Below, piece by piece: positions 16,722 through 23,803 of a DNA stretch of 64,000 nucleotides (position 1 is its first letter; each line of letters starts with the position of its first letter). The notes beneath the pieces were generated by a model. The model was not told the DNA's origin and searched no databases. It saw only the letters and a program-made list of their open reading frames with translations. The position numbers and the translations under genes were made by a program. Source of the DNA: Hungatella sp. (GTDB lineage: Bacteria > Bacillota > Clostridia > Lachnospirales > Lachnospiraceae); contig WASS01000015.1 of NCBI GenBank assembly GCA_009712635.1, forward strand, positions 558,001 through 622,000, given 5' to 3'.

Positions 16722-17030
16722 CTATCCACGTACCATATATTTTCCCCTGTAATAGGAGATTCCATTGGCCAGATTGATGACATTATAACCCATTGACTCC
16801 AAATGTCTGCAAACATTCATGCTTTGTCCGCCCCTGGCACAATAAAAGATAAGTGTTTTATCTCTGGGCAGCTGGTTTTTCCAATAATCATATTCCTCAT
16901 AAGGAAGATTGACTGCGCCCTTTAAATGTCCTTTTTGATAAGAAAATGAACTCCGCAGATCTATAATCATAATATTTCCATTATATTCTATATATTGATC
17001 GACTTCCCATACCGGTATTGTCGTGAACAT
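16722..17030 (-). CDS. Single-domain rhodanese-like protein
   Basis: 102 residues, one rhodanese domain: VIDLRSSFSYQKGHLKGAVNLP-type start (here IIDLRSSFSY) and the active loop CARGGQS with Cys64. A six-residue loop of this form fits sulfurtransferases that carry persulfide sulfur rather than Cdc25-like phosphatases. Cytoplasmic. It stands 69 bases from the yfcE gene and has its own terminator-bounded space on the other side. Donor and acceptor unknown. Confidence 0.85.
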   Translation of the reverse strand: MFTTIPVWEVDQYIEYNGNIMIIDLRSSFSYQKGHLKGAVNLPYEEYDYWKNQLPRDKTLIFYCARGGQSMNVCRHLESMGYNVINLANGISYYRGKYMVRG

Positions 17031-17087
17031 ACTATCACCTGTCCTTTCTAGTAATAATATATTCCGAATTTTCCAGGATGCGAAAAG

Positions 17088-17141
17088 GCAAAAAAAACGC
17101 GGGAAAGGACACGATGTCTCTTTCCCACGCCTTTTTTAATT
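17088..17141. terminator. Bidirectional terminator before rhodanese gene
   Basis: GCGTGGGAAAG and CTTTCCCGCG (minus strand, one G-U) form a long stem around ~11 bases, with T-runs on both sides depending on the strand read. It ends the repeat-protein gene leftward and would stop plus-strand transcription too. Confidence 0.8.
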
Positions 17142-17151
17142 TTTTCAGTTA

Positions 17152-17376
17152 TTAAAATTTGTTCTGGCTGCTGTTACGGCTGGAGTCACGGCTGGAATCA
17201 CGGCTGGAATCACGGCTGCAGTCACGGCTGGAATTACGGCTATCCTGCATTTTATCCTGCATCTTGTCCTGCATTTTATCCTGTGACTTGTTCTTATTGT
17301 TGTTCTGGCTTGATGTGTAATTCTTTGAAGAATTATTCATATCATTGTAGCTGTCATTATAATTATTCTTAGACAT
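17152..17376 (-). CDS. Repeat-built Asn/Lys/Ser/Arg/Asp low-complexity protein
   Basis: 74 residues with no hydrophobic segment and no known fold: an Asn/Asp/Ser/Tyr-rich start, three copies of KMQD, then SSRD/DCSRD repeats. The in-frame ATG at 17382 is one base past AGGAGG, so the ATG at 17376, seven bases downstream of it, is the start. The single Cys sits in the SRD repeats. Well-spaced ribosome binding site and terminator argue that it is expressed. Composition suggests a disordered, strongly charged, possibly nucleic-acid- or spore-associated protein, but that is a guess; I do not recognise a family. Confidence 0.65.
   Translation of the reverse strand: MSKNNYNDSYNDMNNSSKNYTSSQNNNKNKSQDKMQDKMQDKMQDSRNSSRDCSRDSSRDSSRDSSRNSSQNKF
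17176..17277. repeat. Two adjacent 12-bp tandem repeat blocks
   Basis: On the plus strand five copies of ACGGCTGGAATC (17176-17235, a few substitutions) are followed by three copies of ATCCTGCATTTT (17242-17277). Both have period 12, hence four codons, and encode the SSRD and KMQD repeats. Copy number is likely to vary between strains. Confidence 0.85.
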
Positions 17377-17583
17377 TTTCATACCTCCTGTGGGCGTTTT
17401 TTGTTACATGGTGTAGTATGGCGAAATATCCGGCAGAATATACTTGAATTTTTATATTGGATAATTCTGAATTTTTTAGAATTGTTTTTAAAATAACTTT
17501 GCATTTTTACATAGCCTATATTATAATTTAATTGAGGAATATTATTCCTCATCCTTATTAATTATTTATACTCCCCTCAGAAG

Positions 17584-17611
17584 CAGCCGAATAGCTCCCC
17601 TATTCAGGCTG
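17584..17611. other. Unassigned stem-loop in the 17.4-17.7 kb gap
   Basis: CAGCC-GAATAG pairs with CTATTC-GGCTG around a five-base loop, with one bulged A, and is followed by TTTCTCTTT on the plus strand. It could be a weak plus-strand terminator or part of a small RNA. The remaining 17383-17668 region is very AT-rich and holds no gene I can support apart from the leader of the repeat-protein gene. Confidence 0.4.
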
Positions 17612-17668
17612 TTTCTCTTTAATGAGAGATCTGTGTATTTTATGCAATGCATTATTGATAAGTTTATA

Positions 17669-17697
17669 TTGATTCCAAACAGAATATATGTTATATT
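17669..17697 (+). promoter_or_regulatory. Promoter of the antisense RNA
   Basis: TTGATT (17669-17674), a 17-base spacer and TATATT (17692-17697) form a good sigma-A promoter. It points toward the hairpin terminator at 17755-17789 and therefore defines a ~85-base plus-strand RNA converging on the toxin gene. Confidence 0.65.
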
Positions 17698-17703
17698 AGA
17701 ATT

Positions 17704-17790
17704 ATAAAAGGAACAACCGCCCACAAGGGGTTGACCTAGCTTAAGAGTTGAAAGAACCCCTGAACCGGTCAAGTTCACAGGGGTTTTTTC
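17704..17790 (+). ncRNA. Predicted type I antitoxin antisense RNA
   Basis: Bounded by the promoter above and by an intrinsic terminator: AACCCCTG-AAC paired with GTT-CACAGGGGTT (17755-17785) then six T. The RNA has no ribosome binding site or plausible frame. It ends a few bases short of the convergent toxin stop (17797), so it overlaps the 3' untranslated part of a toxin mRNA that reads through. The terminator loop GGTCAAG (17767-17773) repeats in direct orientation at 17917-17923 (GGTCAAC) in the DNA of the toxin leader, so the loop can also pair with the toxin 5' leader, as in the Fst/RNA II arrangement of pAD1. Boundaries inferred, not measured. Confidence 0.6.
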
Positions 17791-17796
17791 TATGTA

Positions 17797-17883
17797 TTAC
17801 TTCTTTGTTATAGTATAAACAAAGGTCAGTAATGCAAGAATGAATATTCCGAATTGCATTAGCTCTCCAAATGATATATTCAT
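17797..17883 (-). CDS. Small holin-like type I toxin, 28 residues
   Basis: A 28-residue peptide: short polar start, a ~17-residue hydrophobic span (FGIFILALLTFVYTI) and a KK end. This matches the putative holin-like toxin family of Firmicutes (membrane peptides of type I toxin-antitoxin systems) in size, the LMxFGxFILALLTF-like core and the C-terminal lysines. ATG at 17883 follows a strong GGGAGGTGA. Too short for ordinary ORF calling. The convergent antisense RNA completes the module. Overexpression of such peptides depolarises the membrane in known cases; toxicity here is inferred. Confidence 0.75.
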   Translation of the reverse strand: MNISFGELMQFGIFILALLTFVYTITKK

Positions 17884-17954
17884 CTGCCTCACCTCCCTTC
17901 ATGTAAAATGAAAAGAGGTCAACACACCCTGTAAAACGATTGTTCCATGCCACT

Positions 17955-17983
17955 ATGGTAACATATCCCATTTCAATGTGCAA
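17955..17983 (-). promoter_or_regulatory. Candidate promoter of the toxin mRNA
   Basis: Minus strand TTGCAC (17983-17978), 17-base spacer, TACCAT (17960-17955), preceded by TG-type bases at the -10. It would give a ~65-base leader. That leader contains GUUGACCU, complementary to AGGUCAAC at the 3' end of the same transcript (17737-17730), so a closed 5'-3' fold is possible, as seen in other type I toxin mRNAs. The 17984-18082 stretch shows nothing else. Confidence 0.45.
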
Positions 17984-18082
17984 TTACTTCTCTGATAGCA
18001 AATCAATCTTTCTCAGTTCTTTTCGTTGATTATTTAAAAAATCTCCACCCCTTACTATCGCGGCCATCGCCCGGCAAACACA

Positions 18083-18113
18083 AAGACCTCCGGCAATCCC
18101 ATGCCGAAGGTCC
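18083..18113 (-). terminator. Terminator after first NlpC/P60 gene
   Basis: Minus strand GACCTTCGGCA and TGCCGGAGGTC enclose a six-base loop and are followed by TTTGTGTTT. It lies 38 bases past the stop of the SH3-NlpC gene. Confidence 0.8.
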
Positions 18114-18150
18114 TATATCCCTTTCCAAAATCCGGTAATCCGCTATTCCA

Positions 18151-18882
18151 TTAATCGCCAAGCACGTTGACAATTTTTACAGGTGTCCGATAATTCCACG
18201 GAGATGTCTTAATACCTGTACTATAAGTTGAGGAATGTACTACTTCTCCATTCCCGATATACATGGCAACATGATTGATGGAGCTTCCGCTTCCGTAAAA
18301 AATCAGGTCGCCTGGGCGCATCTGATCTGCGCTCACGGATCTTCCCTGTGAAGCCTGTCCACCTGATGAACGGCTGATGGAAAGTCCTGCTGCATGCTGC
18401 ATTACATATCTTGTAAATCCGGAGCAATCCACTCCTGTATGAGGATCACTGCCACCGTAGGAATAACGACCGCCTACGAACTGCAGTGCATAAGTAACAA
18501 TGCTTTGTCTGAAATTAACGGTTGACTGAGCCTGAGCCTTCTCTTCCAGTGCTTTTAAAGTTTCTTCATCGGTTGCAGTTACAGTGGCACTTCCTTCTAC
18601 CGGCAAATAGCCATATGTATCGTTCACCTTAACTTTTAAAAATCCATCCCCCATATCTTCCACAACTTCAAAGGCGGATCCTTTGGAAGCGTTCATTAAG
18701 GGTTCTGTACCTTCTTCATCTTTACTGATTGTAACCTGATCTGTGTTTACGGTTACCATGTAATTCCCAAAACTTAATCCTGGACCGGATACCTCATCTG
18801 CTCTTACATCTGAAGGAACTGCTATGATCATTGTTCCACAAAAAGCCATAAGTCCTAACGTTTTCCATACTTTGTTTATCAT
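18151..18882 (-). CDS. Secreted SH3b-NlpC/P60 peptidoglycan endopeptidase (copy A)
   Basis: 243 residues. Signal peptide (INKVWK then a hydrophobic run ending at a likely DVRADE cleavage), an SH3b-like domain (about 40-105) and a C-terminal NlpC/P60 domain with catalytic Cys in GVDCSGFTRYV, His in INHVAMYIGNGEVVHSS and the third polar residue downstream. Such enzymes cut the D-Glu to diamino-acid bond of stem peptides. A longer frame begins at 18960, but the ATG at 18882 starts the signal peptide and follows AGGAG by 11 bases. The neighbour at 19015 is a clear paralogue. Confidence 0.88.
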   Translation of the reverse strand: MINKVWKTLGLMAFCGTMIIAVPSDVRADEVSGPGLSFGNYMVTVNTDQVTISKDEEGTEPLMNASKGSAFEVVEDMGDGFLKVKVNDTYGYLPVEGSATVTATDEETLKALEEKAQAQSTVNFRQSIVTYALQFVGGRYSYGGSDPHTGVDCSGFTRYVMQHAAGLSISRSSGGQASQGRSVSADQMRPGDLIFYGSGSSINHVAMYIGNGEVVHSSTYSTGIKTSPWNYRTPVKIVNVLGD

Positions 18883-19014
18883 CGGGAAATCTGCTCCTAT
18901 TTTTACTTTTTGAGTTTCAAATGTTACGTAATTATTAATTTCATTACGGTTATTATACATTTATTTTATCTTTTCGTCAAGTATTATTTAAAACTGCACG
19001 AATTTAAAATTATA

Positions 19015-19707
19015 TTAGTTTAAAACACTGACAAATTTCACAGGTTTGCGATACATGACGTTTGTTACGATAATTCCTGTTTTTTCGGTGGATGCATGGA
19101 CTACTTTCCCATCTCCCATATATAAAGCGACATGATTAATGGATCCGTTTTTTCCATAAAATACCAGATCACCGGGACGGGCCTGATCATAACTTATGAT
19201 TTTTCCTTCCCCTGACTGTGACCTTGCACTGTGATCCAGTTCAACATCTGCGGTCTTTTTAAGGACATATCTGGTAAAACCGGAACAGTCCACTCCTGTA
19301 CTGGGATTTACACCTCCATACACGTAACGTCCTCCAACGAACTGAAGAGCATAGTCCACAACTTCCTTCCGCTCCAGTGCAGACTCGTCCACTTTTTCCT
19401 GAGTCTTTTCGATCAGTGTTGCAGAATCACTTCGTATGTAACCATCACCTTCCGGTACCTTCACCTTCAGCCAGCCATCCTTGGCAGGCTCAATCACCTC
19501 ACAGGTCTGGCCTTCCAAAGCAGAAGTCACAACTGATCCTCCATCCTCCGCAGTGGTTCTGACTGATACAGGCTTGTCCAGTCTGGCATAAAGAGTGGTA
19601 CTGGTTTCTACTGTGATTTCATCCGCTTTCGCCTCTGTCTGATTGCTTAAACTTAAGGTAGTTAAAAGTCCTAAAAGTCCCATGACCTTCCACATTCTGA
19701 TTTTCAT
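19015..19707 (-). CDS. Secreted SH3b-NlpC/P60 peptidoglycan endopeptidase (copy B)
   Basis: 230 residues with the same plan as copy A: signal peptide (KIRMWKVMG.. to about TEAKADE), SH3b-like region, linker with a charged helix (KTQEKVDESALERKE) and NlpC/P60 domain with GVDCSGFTRYVLKK and INHVALYMGDGKVVHAS. ATG at 19707 follows AGGAG by seven bases. Copies A and B share most of the catalytic domain but differ in the SH3 region, indicating tandem duplication and divergence. No terminator is visible in the 132 bases between them, so they may be cotranscribed. Confidence 0.88.
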   Translation of the reverse strand: MKIRMWKVMGLLGLLTTLSLSNQTEAKADEITVETSTTLYARLDKPVSVRTTAEDGGSVVTSALEGQTCEVIEPAKDGWLKVKVPEGDGYIRSDSATLIEKTQEKVDESALERKEVVDYALQFVGGRYVYGGVNPSTGVDCSGFTRYVLKKTADVELDHSARSQSGEGKIISYDQARPGDLVFYGKNGSINHVALYMGDGKVVHASTEKTGIIVTNVMYRKPVKFVSVLN

Positions 19708-19815
19708 AACGAATCTCCTGTCTGCGTATGATAGCTGTCGCCGCAAATATTTGACTTAAATATTACATAATTGTTACATTTTGAATTATATCCTCTGTCG
19801 CAGCTTTTGTCAAGC

Positions 19816-19856
19816 AAAAACGGCATTTATGACCACTCTCAGTCATAAATGCCGTT
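19816..19856 (-). terminator. Strong terminator after DUF1700 gene
   Basis: A perfect 15-bp inverted repeat (AACGGCATTTATGAC / GTCATAAATGCCGTT) with an eight-base loop and a T-rich tail on the minus strand. Confidence 0.85.
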
Positions 19857-19902
19857 ATACTTTTGTAATATATTCCATTTATATTGTTACATATTAGTGA
19901 CA

Positions 19903-20376
19903 TTATCGTTTCAATCCTCTTACAAACCAGTAAATCAGGCCAATTAAAAGCAGTGGTCCCATCACAGGTGCGAGAAGGCTGAAAATACCAGTAACGATGG
20001 TTCCCACAAGGAGGAAAAAAAAGACAATGGCGACTATCCCAAGAAGCTTCCAATACCATTTACTTAAATCATAATAATGCATCCCCCGTCTCTCCTGCCT
20101 GGGTTCCTCATAAACATTCTGATCCTGTCCGGTAAAAGAGCTATAAAAACCGCCGGTGCTGCTGCTTTCCTTTGCGTTCTCACTGGCCTCTATAATCGTC
20201 TTGGCAATCAGTCTCGGGTCTCCAATTGCTTCGGTGACAGCTTCTTCCGAAGAGCCTTTTAAAACTTCTCCACGGATATATTCTTCGTAATATCTGATAT
20301 TTTCTTCCACCACGCTTCCGGGAACCTCTCCTGTAAGGGTATCCCTTAAACGCTGTAAAAATTCCTGTCTGCTCAT
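19903..20376 (-). CDS. DUF1700 (HAAS-type) membrane protein
   Basis: 157 residues. The N-terminal 70 residues are the DUF1700/HAAS helical module (SRQEFLQRLRDTL, then YYEEYIRGEV and SEEAVTEAIGDPRLIAKTI), and the C-terminus holds two membrane spans (LLGIVAIVFFFLLVGTIVTG; LLAPVMGPLLLIGLIYWFV). These proteins usually sit beside a PadR regulator that controls them together; no PadR gene is visible here. ATG at 20376, after GGAGG, preferred over the upstream start. Function unknown; a membrane-stress or regulator-partner role is inferred for the family. Confidence 0.82.
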   Translation of the reverse strand: MSRQEFLQRLRDTLTGEVPGSVVEENIRYYEEYIRGEVLKGSSEEAVTEAIGDPRLIAKTIIEASENAKESSSTGGFYSSFTGQDQNVYEEPRQERRGMHYYDLSKWYWKLLGIVAIVFFFLLVGTIVTGIFSLLAPVMGPLLLIGLIYWFVRGLKR

Positions 20377-20486
20377 CTGAGCCTCCTTCAATAAAGTAAG
20401 TAACTTCCGACTATTTTACCATTTGACAGGGGTTCCGTAAAGAAATCTTATCTGAAATAAATCTTAATTTTTCATAATGTGCCAGA

Positions 20487-22424
20487 CTACTCAACACGTT
20501 CTTTTATGATTCCCTCCCTGTATGCTGCCACCAGCTCCTTTAAATCCTCAATTCTTCCTGTCAGTTCCGCTCCTTTATCTGTATCGGCAACCATCACCCG
20601 TCGTTTCATATTCTCAACAACTGAGACCTTTGGTGTACTCTCCTTTTCCGGATCAAAAGGCTTGTGCTCTGCCAGAGCCAGGTGGTTGGAATTATAAATC
20701 AGTGTATATCCTGCAATTCCAGTCTTTAACTGATACGCCTTTGACAGCCCGCCGTCTATGAGAAACAGTCTGCCTCCAGCTTTCACCGGAGATTCTCCCT
20801 CTTTAATTTTTACCGGGACGTGACCGTTTATAATATGTGCACTTTCTCCTGGTAGCCCGAACTCACTTAATATTTTCTCGCAATATTCTTCCTTTATGCT
20901 TAAACGGTAATATGGATTCATGGGTTCCATATGGGTCTGATGATCTTCAATAAAATAATGTTCAAAGGTAGTCATCTTACTTTTTCCATATACCGGGGAC
21001 TTGGCTCCGCACCATAAATACCACATGAAATCTCTGGCATCTCTGCTTTCCTGAGTGTGTTCCGGAAGAAAATAAGCATTCTGAATCTTAGTATCAACAA
21101 AATCCATGAGAGCTTTTCCGGAATAGGACGAACCTTCCATATAAATTTCTTCAAATGTACCATCTTCCCGCATGGGAATGCATCCATGATAGAGGAGATT
21201 GGAATTATAGCATTTGTACATGCTTCCATGAGAATAGAGGAAACGCACGTGACGGTGAAGCAGTTCATTATGGAGAAATGAAAGCTGCAGCGTACGCAAA
21301 AGTTCCTCTTCCTCTTCGTTTAATGTCAGCGGACATGCCGGATCAATGGTGGGAAACGATGCATCAAGAAGAGGATATTCCTTTCCCTCTACTGTTACAG
21401 TTCCCTTATTGTAATCAATGGCATTCAGCAAAATTCTGTCATTCATTTCGTATTCCGGGTGACGCTTTATAATCTGCCCTTCCACTTTAAACTGAATTAT
21501 GGCAATTGCCTTATGCATCTTGGCTGCCAGTCCCGGATCCACAGCATCGTAAATATTTTCATCAAGAATCTGGGGTGAAAAACGCTCACAGGGGTCGTTA
21601 CGGTATACTCTGGCAGCGAACATGGAAAGCGGTCTTAAATTAATCCCATAACCATCCTCCAGAACATCAAAGCTGTTGTAGCTGATGGCTATTCTTAAAA
21701 CGTTGCAGATACAGGCCAGATTGCCTGTCGCTGCTCCCATCCATGAAATATCATGGTTTCCCCATTGAATGTCCACATCGTGAAACTGCAAAAGCTCATT
21801 CATAATCATATCTGCTCTCGGTCCCCGGTCAAAAATATCTCCTATGATATGAAGACAGTCAATGGTTAAATTCTGAATCAGTTCACAAAGAGCTATGATA
21901 AATTTATCTCCAATCCGAATATCAATAATGGATCTGATGATTTCGCTGTAGTATACCCGTTTGTTGTCATCGTTATAATCAACATGAAGAAGTTCGTCTA
22001 TGATGTAAGCAAATTCCGGTGGCATCTTTTTTCTGACTTTGGATCTGGTGTATTTTGAAGATACAACCTTGCAGATCTGCACCAGACGGTAAATTGTCAC
22101 CCTCAGCCAGTCATCATCTGCCTGCCCGCTAAGCTCCAGCTGATTCATAATGCGGTCGGGATAGTAAATCAGGTTTGCTAATTCCACTTCCTCTTTTTCG
22201 GGTAAGATATGACTGAACGTTTCAGAAATCTTTTCCCGAATCACACCGGAAGCACTCCTTAACAAATGGATAAAGGCCTCGTGTTCCCCGTGTAAATCAC
22301 TGAAAAAATACTCAGTTCCCTTGGGAAGTCCCTGAATTGCAGTCAGATTAATAATCTCACTGGAAGCCGCCCGAATGGTAGGATATTCCCTTGCCATAAG
22401 CTTTAAATAAGCCAAATCTTTCAT
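20487..22424 (-). CDS. fbp: Fructose-1,6-bisphosphatase class III
   Basis: 645 residues, the size of B. subtilis Fbp. It is a calcineurin-fold phosphatase, unrelated to class I/II enzymes: GDIFDRGPRADMI and WGNHDISWMGAA are the metal motifs, with HGxxPVKxxEGESP-like INGHVPVKIKEGESP near residue 560. It hydrolyses fructose-1,6-bisphosphate to fructose-6-phosphate in gluconeogenesis. Monocistronic; divergent from the metallo-hydrolase gene across ~150 bases. ATG follows GGGAG. Confidence 0.96.
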   Translation of the reverse strand: MKDLAYLKLMAREYPTIRAASSEIINLTAIQGLPKGTEYFFSDLHGEHEAFIHLLRSASGVIREKISETFSHILPEKEEVELANLIYYPDRIMNQLELSGQADDDWLRVTIYRLVQICKVVSSKYTRSKVRKKMPPEFAYIIDELLHVDYNDDNKRVYYSEIIRSIIDIRIGDKFIIALCELIQNLTIDCLHIIGDIFDRGPRADMIMNELLQFHDVDIQWGNHDISWMGAATGNLACICNVLRIAISYNSFDVLEDGYGINLRPLSMFAARVYRNDPCERFSPQILDENIYDAVDPGLAAKMHKAIAIIQFKVEGQIIKRHPEYEMNDRILLNAIDYNKGTVTVEGKEYPLLDASFPTIDPACPLTLNEEEEELLRTLQLSFLHNELLHRHVRFLYSHGSMYKCYNSNLLYHGCIPMREDGTFEEIYMEGSSYSGKALMDFVDTKIQNAYFLPEHTQESRDARDFMWYLWCGAKSPVYGKSKMTTFEHYFIEDHQTHMEPMNPYYRLSIKEEYCEKILSEFGLPGESAHIINGHVPVKIKEGESPVKAGGRLFLIDGGLSKAYQLKTGIAGYTLIYNSNHLALAEHKPFDPEKESTPKVSVVENMKRRVMVADTDKGAELTGRIEDLKELVAAYREGIIKERVE

Positions 22425-22580
22425 AAATACGTTCTCCCTTTTTTTGACACAGTTGCATTGCTTTGAATTTTATAGTATCATAAAAAACGTCAATTTTAAA
22501 CCCCTTTCGCCTGTCAGTCGTCCATGACCGGCCAGGCTATGAACGTAAAACCGGGAACACCCCAGAAAAAGGAGATACAT

Positions 22581-23387
22581 ATGGAACAATTATATGTTTT
22601 CGGAACTGGCAATGCCGCTGCCACCAAATGCTATAATACCTGCTTTGCCTTAAAAAATGACGAGGAATATTTTATGATTGACGCCGGAGGCGGCAACGGA
22701 ATCCTCTCTATATTAGATGACATGAATGTGGATCTGTCTCATGTCCACCATATATTTGCAACTCATGAACACACCGATCATATTCTTGGTATTATCTGGA
22801 TGGTGCGGTTTATTGGAGCCAGAATCAAATCAGAGAACTACGATGGGGATCTAAATATTTACAGCCATAAAAATCTGGTTTTCGTAATCGATACTCTCTG
22901 CCGCCTCACTTTGCAAAAAAAATTTTATGATCTCATTGGAACCAGAATTCATTTAATCCCGGTGGAAGACGGAGAAACCAGATCCATACTTGGATATGAC
23001 ATCACTTTTTTTGATATTCATTCCACAAAAGCGGAGCAGTATGGATTTACCACAACTCTGGGTAACGGAAAACGCCTGTCCTTTTGCGGCGATGAGCCCT
23101 ATAATCCCCAATGTCATGAATTTGTTGAAGGAACCAGCTGGCTGCTCCATGAAACCTTTTGCCTTTATAAGGACCGGGAAGTATTTAAGCCCTACGAAAA
23201 GCATCACAGTACAGTCGCGGATGCCTGCCAGCTTGCAGAGGAATTAAAGGCAGAGCATTTGATTTTATGGCATACTGAGGATAAGAACTTAAATAACAGA
23301 AAAGAGCTCTATATCAGTGAAGGCAGTCCTTTCTTTTCCGGTGAACTTTTAATTCCGGAGGACAAAGAAATCATTAAACTTTCCTGA
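22581..23387 (+). CDS. Metallo-beta-lactamase-fold hydrolase
   Basis: 268 residues. Metal motif THEHTDHILG (HxHxDH), the later His in STKAEQ/FDIHSTK, Asp in FCGDEP and His in LILWHTED match RNase Z-like/phosphodiesterase members of the superfamily. LHETFCL after the Asp motif resembles the RNase Z-like pattern, but the exosite of true RNase Z is not evident, so substrate is left open. The in-frame ATG at 22524 lacks a site; the ATG at 22581 follows AAGGAG by seven bases. Separate transcription unit. Confidence 0.85.
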   Translation: MEQLYVFGTGNAAATKCYNTCFALKNDEEYFMIDAGGGNGILSILDDMNVDLSHVHHIFATHEHTDHILGIIWMVRFIGARIKSENYDGDLNIYSHKNLVFVIDTLCRLTLQKKFYDLIGTRIHLIPVEDGETRSILGYDITFFDIHSTKAEQYGFTTTLGNGKRLSFCGDEPYNPQCHEFVEGTSWLLHETFCLYKDREVFKPYEKHHSTVADACQLAEELKAEHLILWHTEDKNLNNRKELYISEGSPFFSGELLIPEDKEIIKLS

Positions 23388-23454
23388 CAAAAAAATCACT
23401 CGTCCCCGACACTGCATATTATATAACAATAGAAAAAGCAAAGGAGTTTCTCAT

Positions 23455-23748
23455 ATGTTTTGCCCGGGCGGCTTTACCCCTTACCGTGACGTCGACTGCA
23501 GAGACCTGGCTATTTTCTATGAGGCCACCAGGGAATTACGCGGCACTACCTACAAGCCATATCTGGTGGCAACACAGGAAGCCAGGGGAGTCAACTTCCG
23601 ATTTATCTGCAACTCCACGATTATGACCAGACCTCCTCAGAATGCAATCACCATGGTTTGCATTTTTAAACCCTTTTGCAAAGAACATGATAAGGCCAGG
23701 GCGGTTGTGACGAGTATCTGTAAAATGGGATGCTACAATTGTAATTAA
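23455..23748 (+). CDS. Small cystatin/stefin-like protein
   Basis: 97 residues, no signal peptide, eight Cys (3, 15, 52, 69, 75, 89, 93, 96). After a short helix (CRDLAIFYEATREL) comes YLVATQEARGVNFRFICNS: this follows the stefin order helix - strand - Q-x-V-x-G loop - strand, with QEARG (41-45) where stefins have QVVAG and the following VNF where they have TNY. A second strand pair ending in FKPF fits the second inhibitory loop region. So a cystatin fold is likely; inhibition of papain-type proteases is inference. AAAGGAG site, ATG, own terminator. Not a family I can name with certainty. Confidence 0.6.
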   Translation: MFCPGGFTPYRDVDCRDLAIFYEATRELRGTTYKPYLVATQEARGVNFRFICNSTIMTRPPQNAITMVCIFKPFCKEHDKARAVVTSICKMGCYNCN

Positions 23749-23752
23749 TTAT

Positions 23753-23789
23753 AAATCGGAACGGTTTTCACACCGTCCCGATTTTTTAA
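23753..23789 (+). terminator. Terminator after cystatin-like gene
   Basis: AATCGGAACGGT pairs with ACCGTCCCGATT (one mismatch) around a six-base loop, followed by six T. It also lies just before the convergent alcohol dehydrogenase stop. Confidence 0.85.
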
Positions 23790-23803
23790 TAGTACCAATA
23801 TTT

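Noticed and set aside
17381-17560. 57-codon leftward frame upstream of the repeat protein
   Set aside because: No ribosome binding site, composition as expected of AT-rich DNA, and it overlaps the leader of the real gene.
17741-17983. 80-residue leftward frame covering the toxin region
   Set aside because: It is in another frame from the 28-residue toxin, has no good start site, and reads through the antisense RNA terminator; its sequence is not protein-like.
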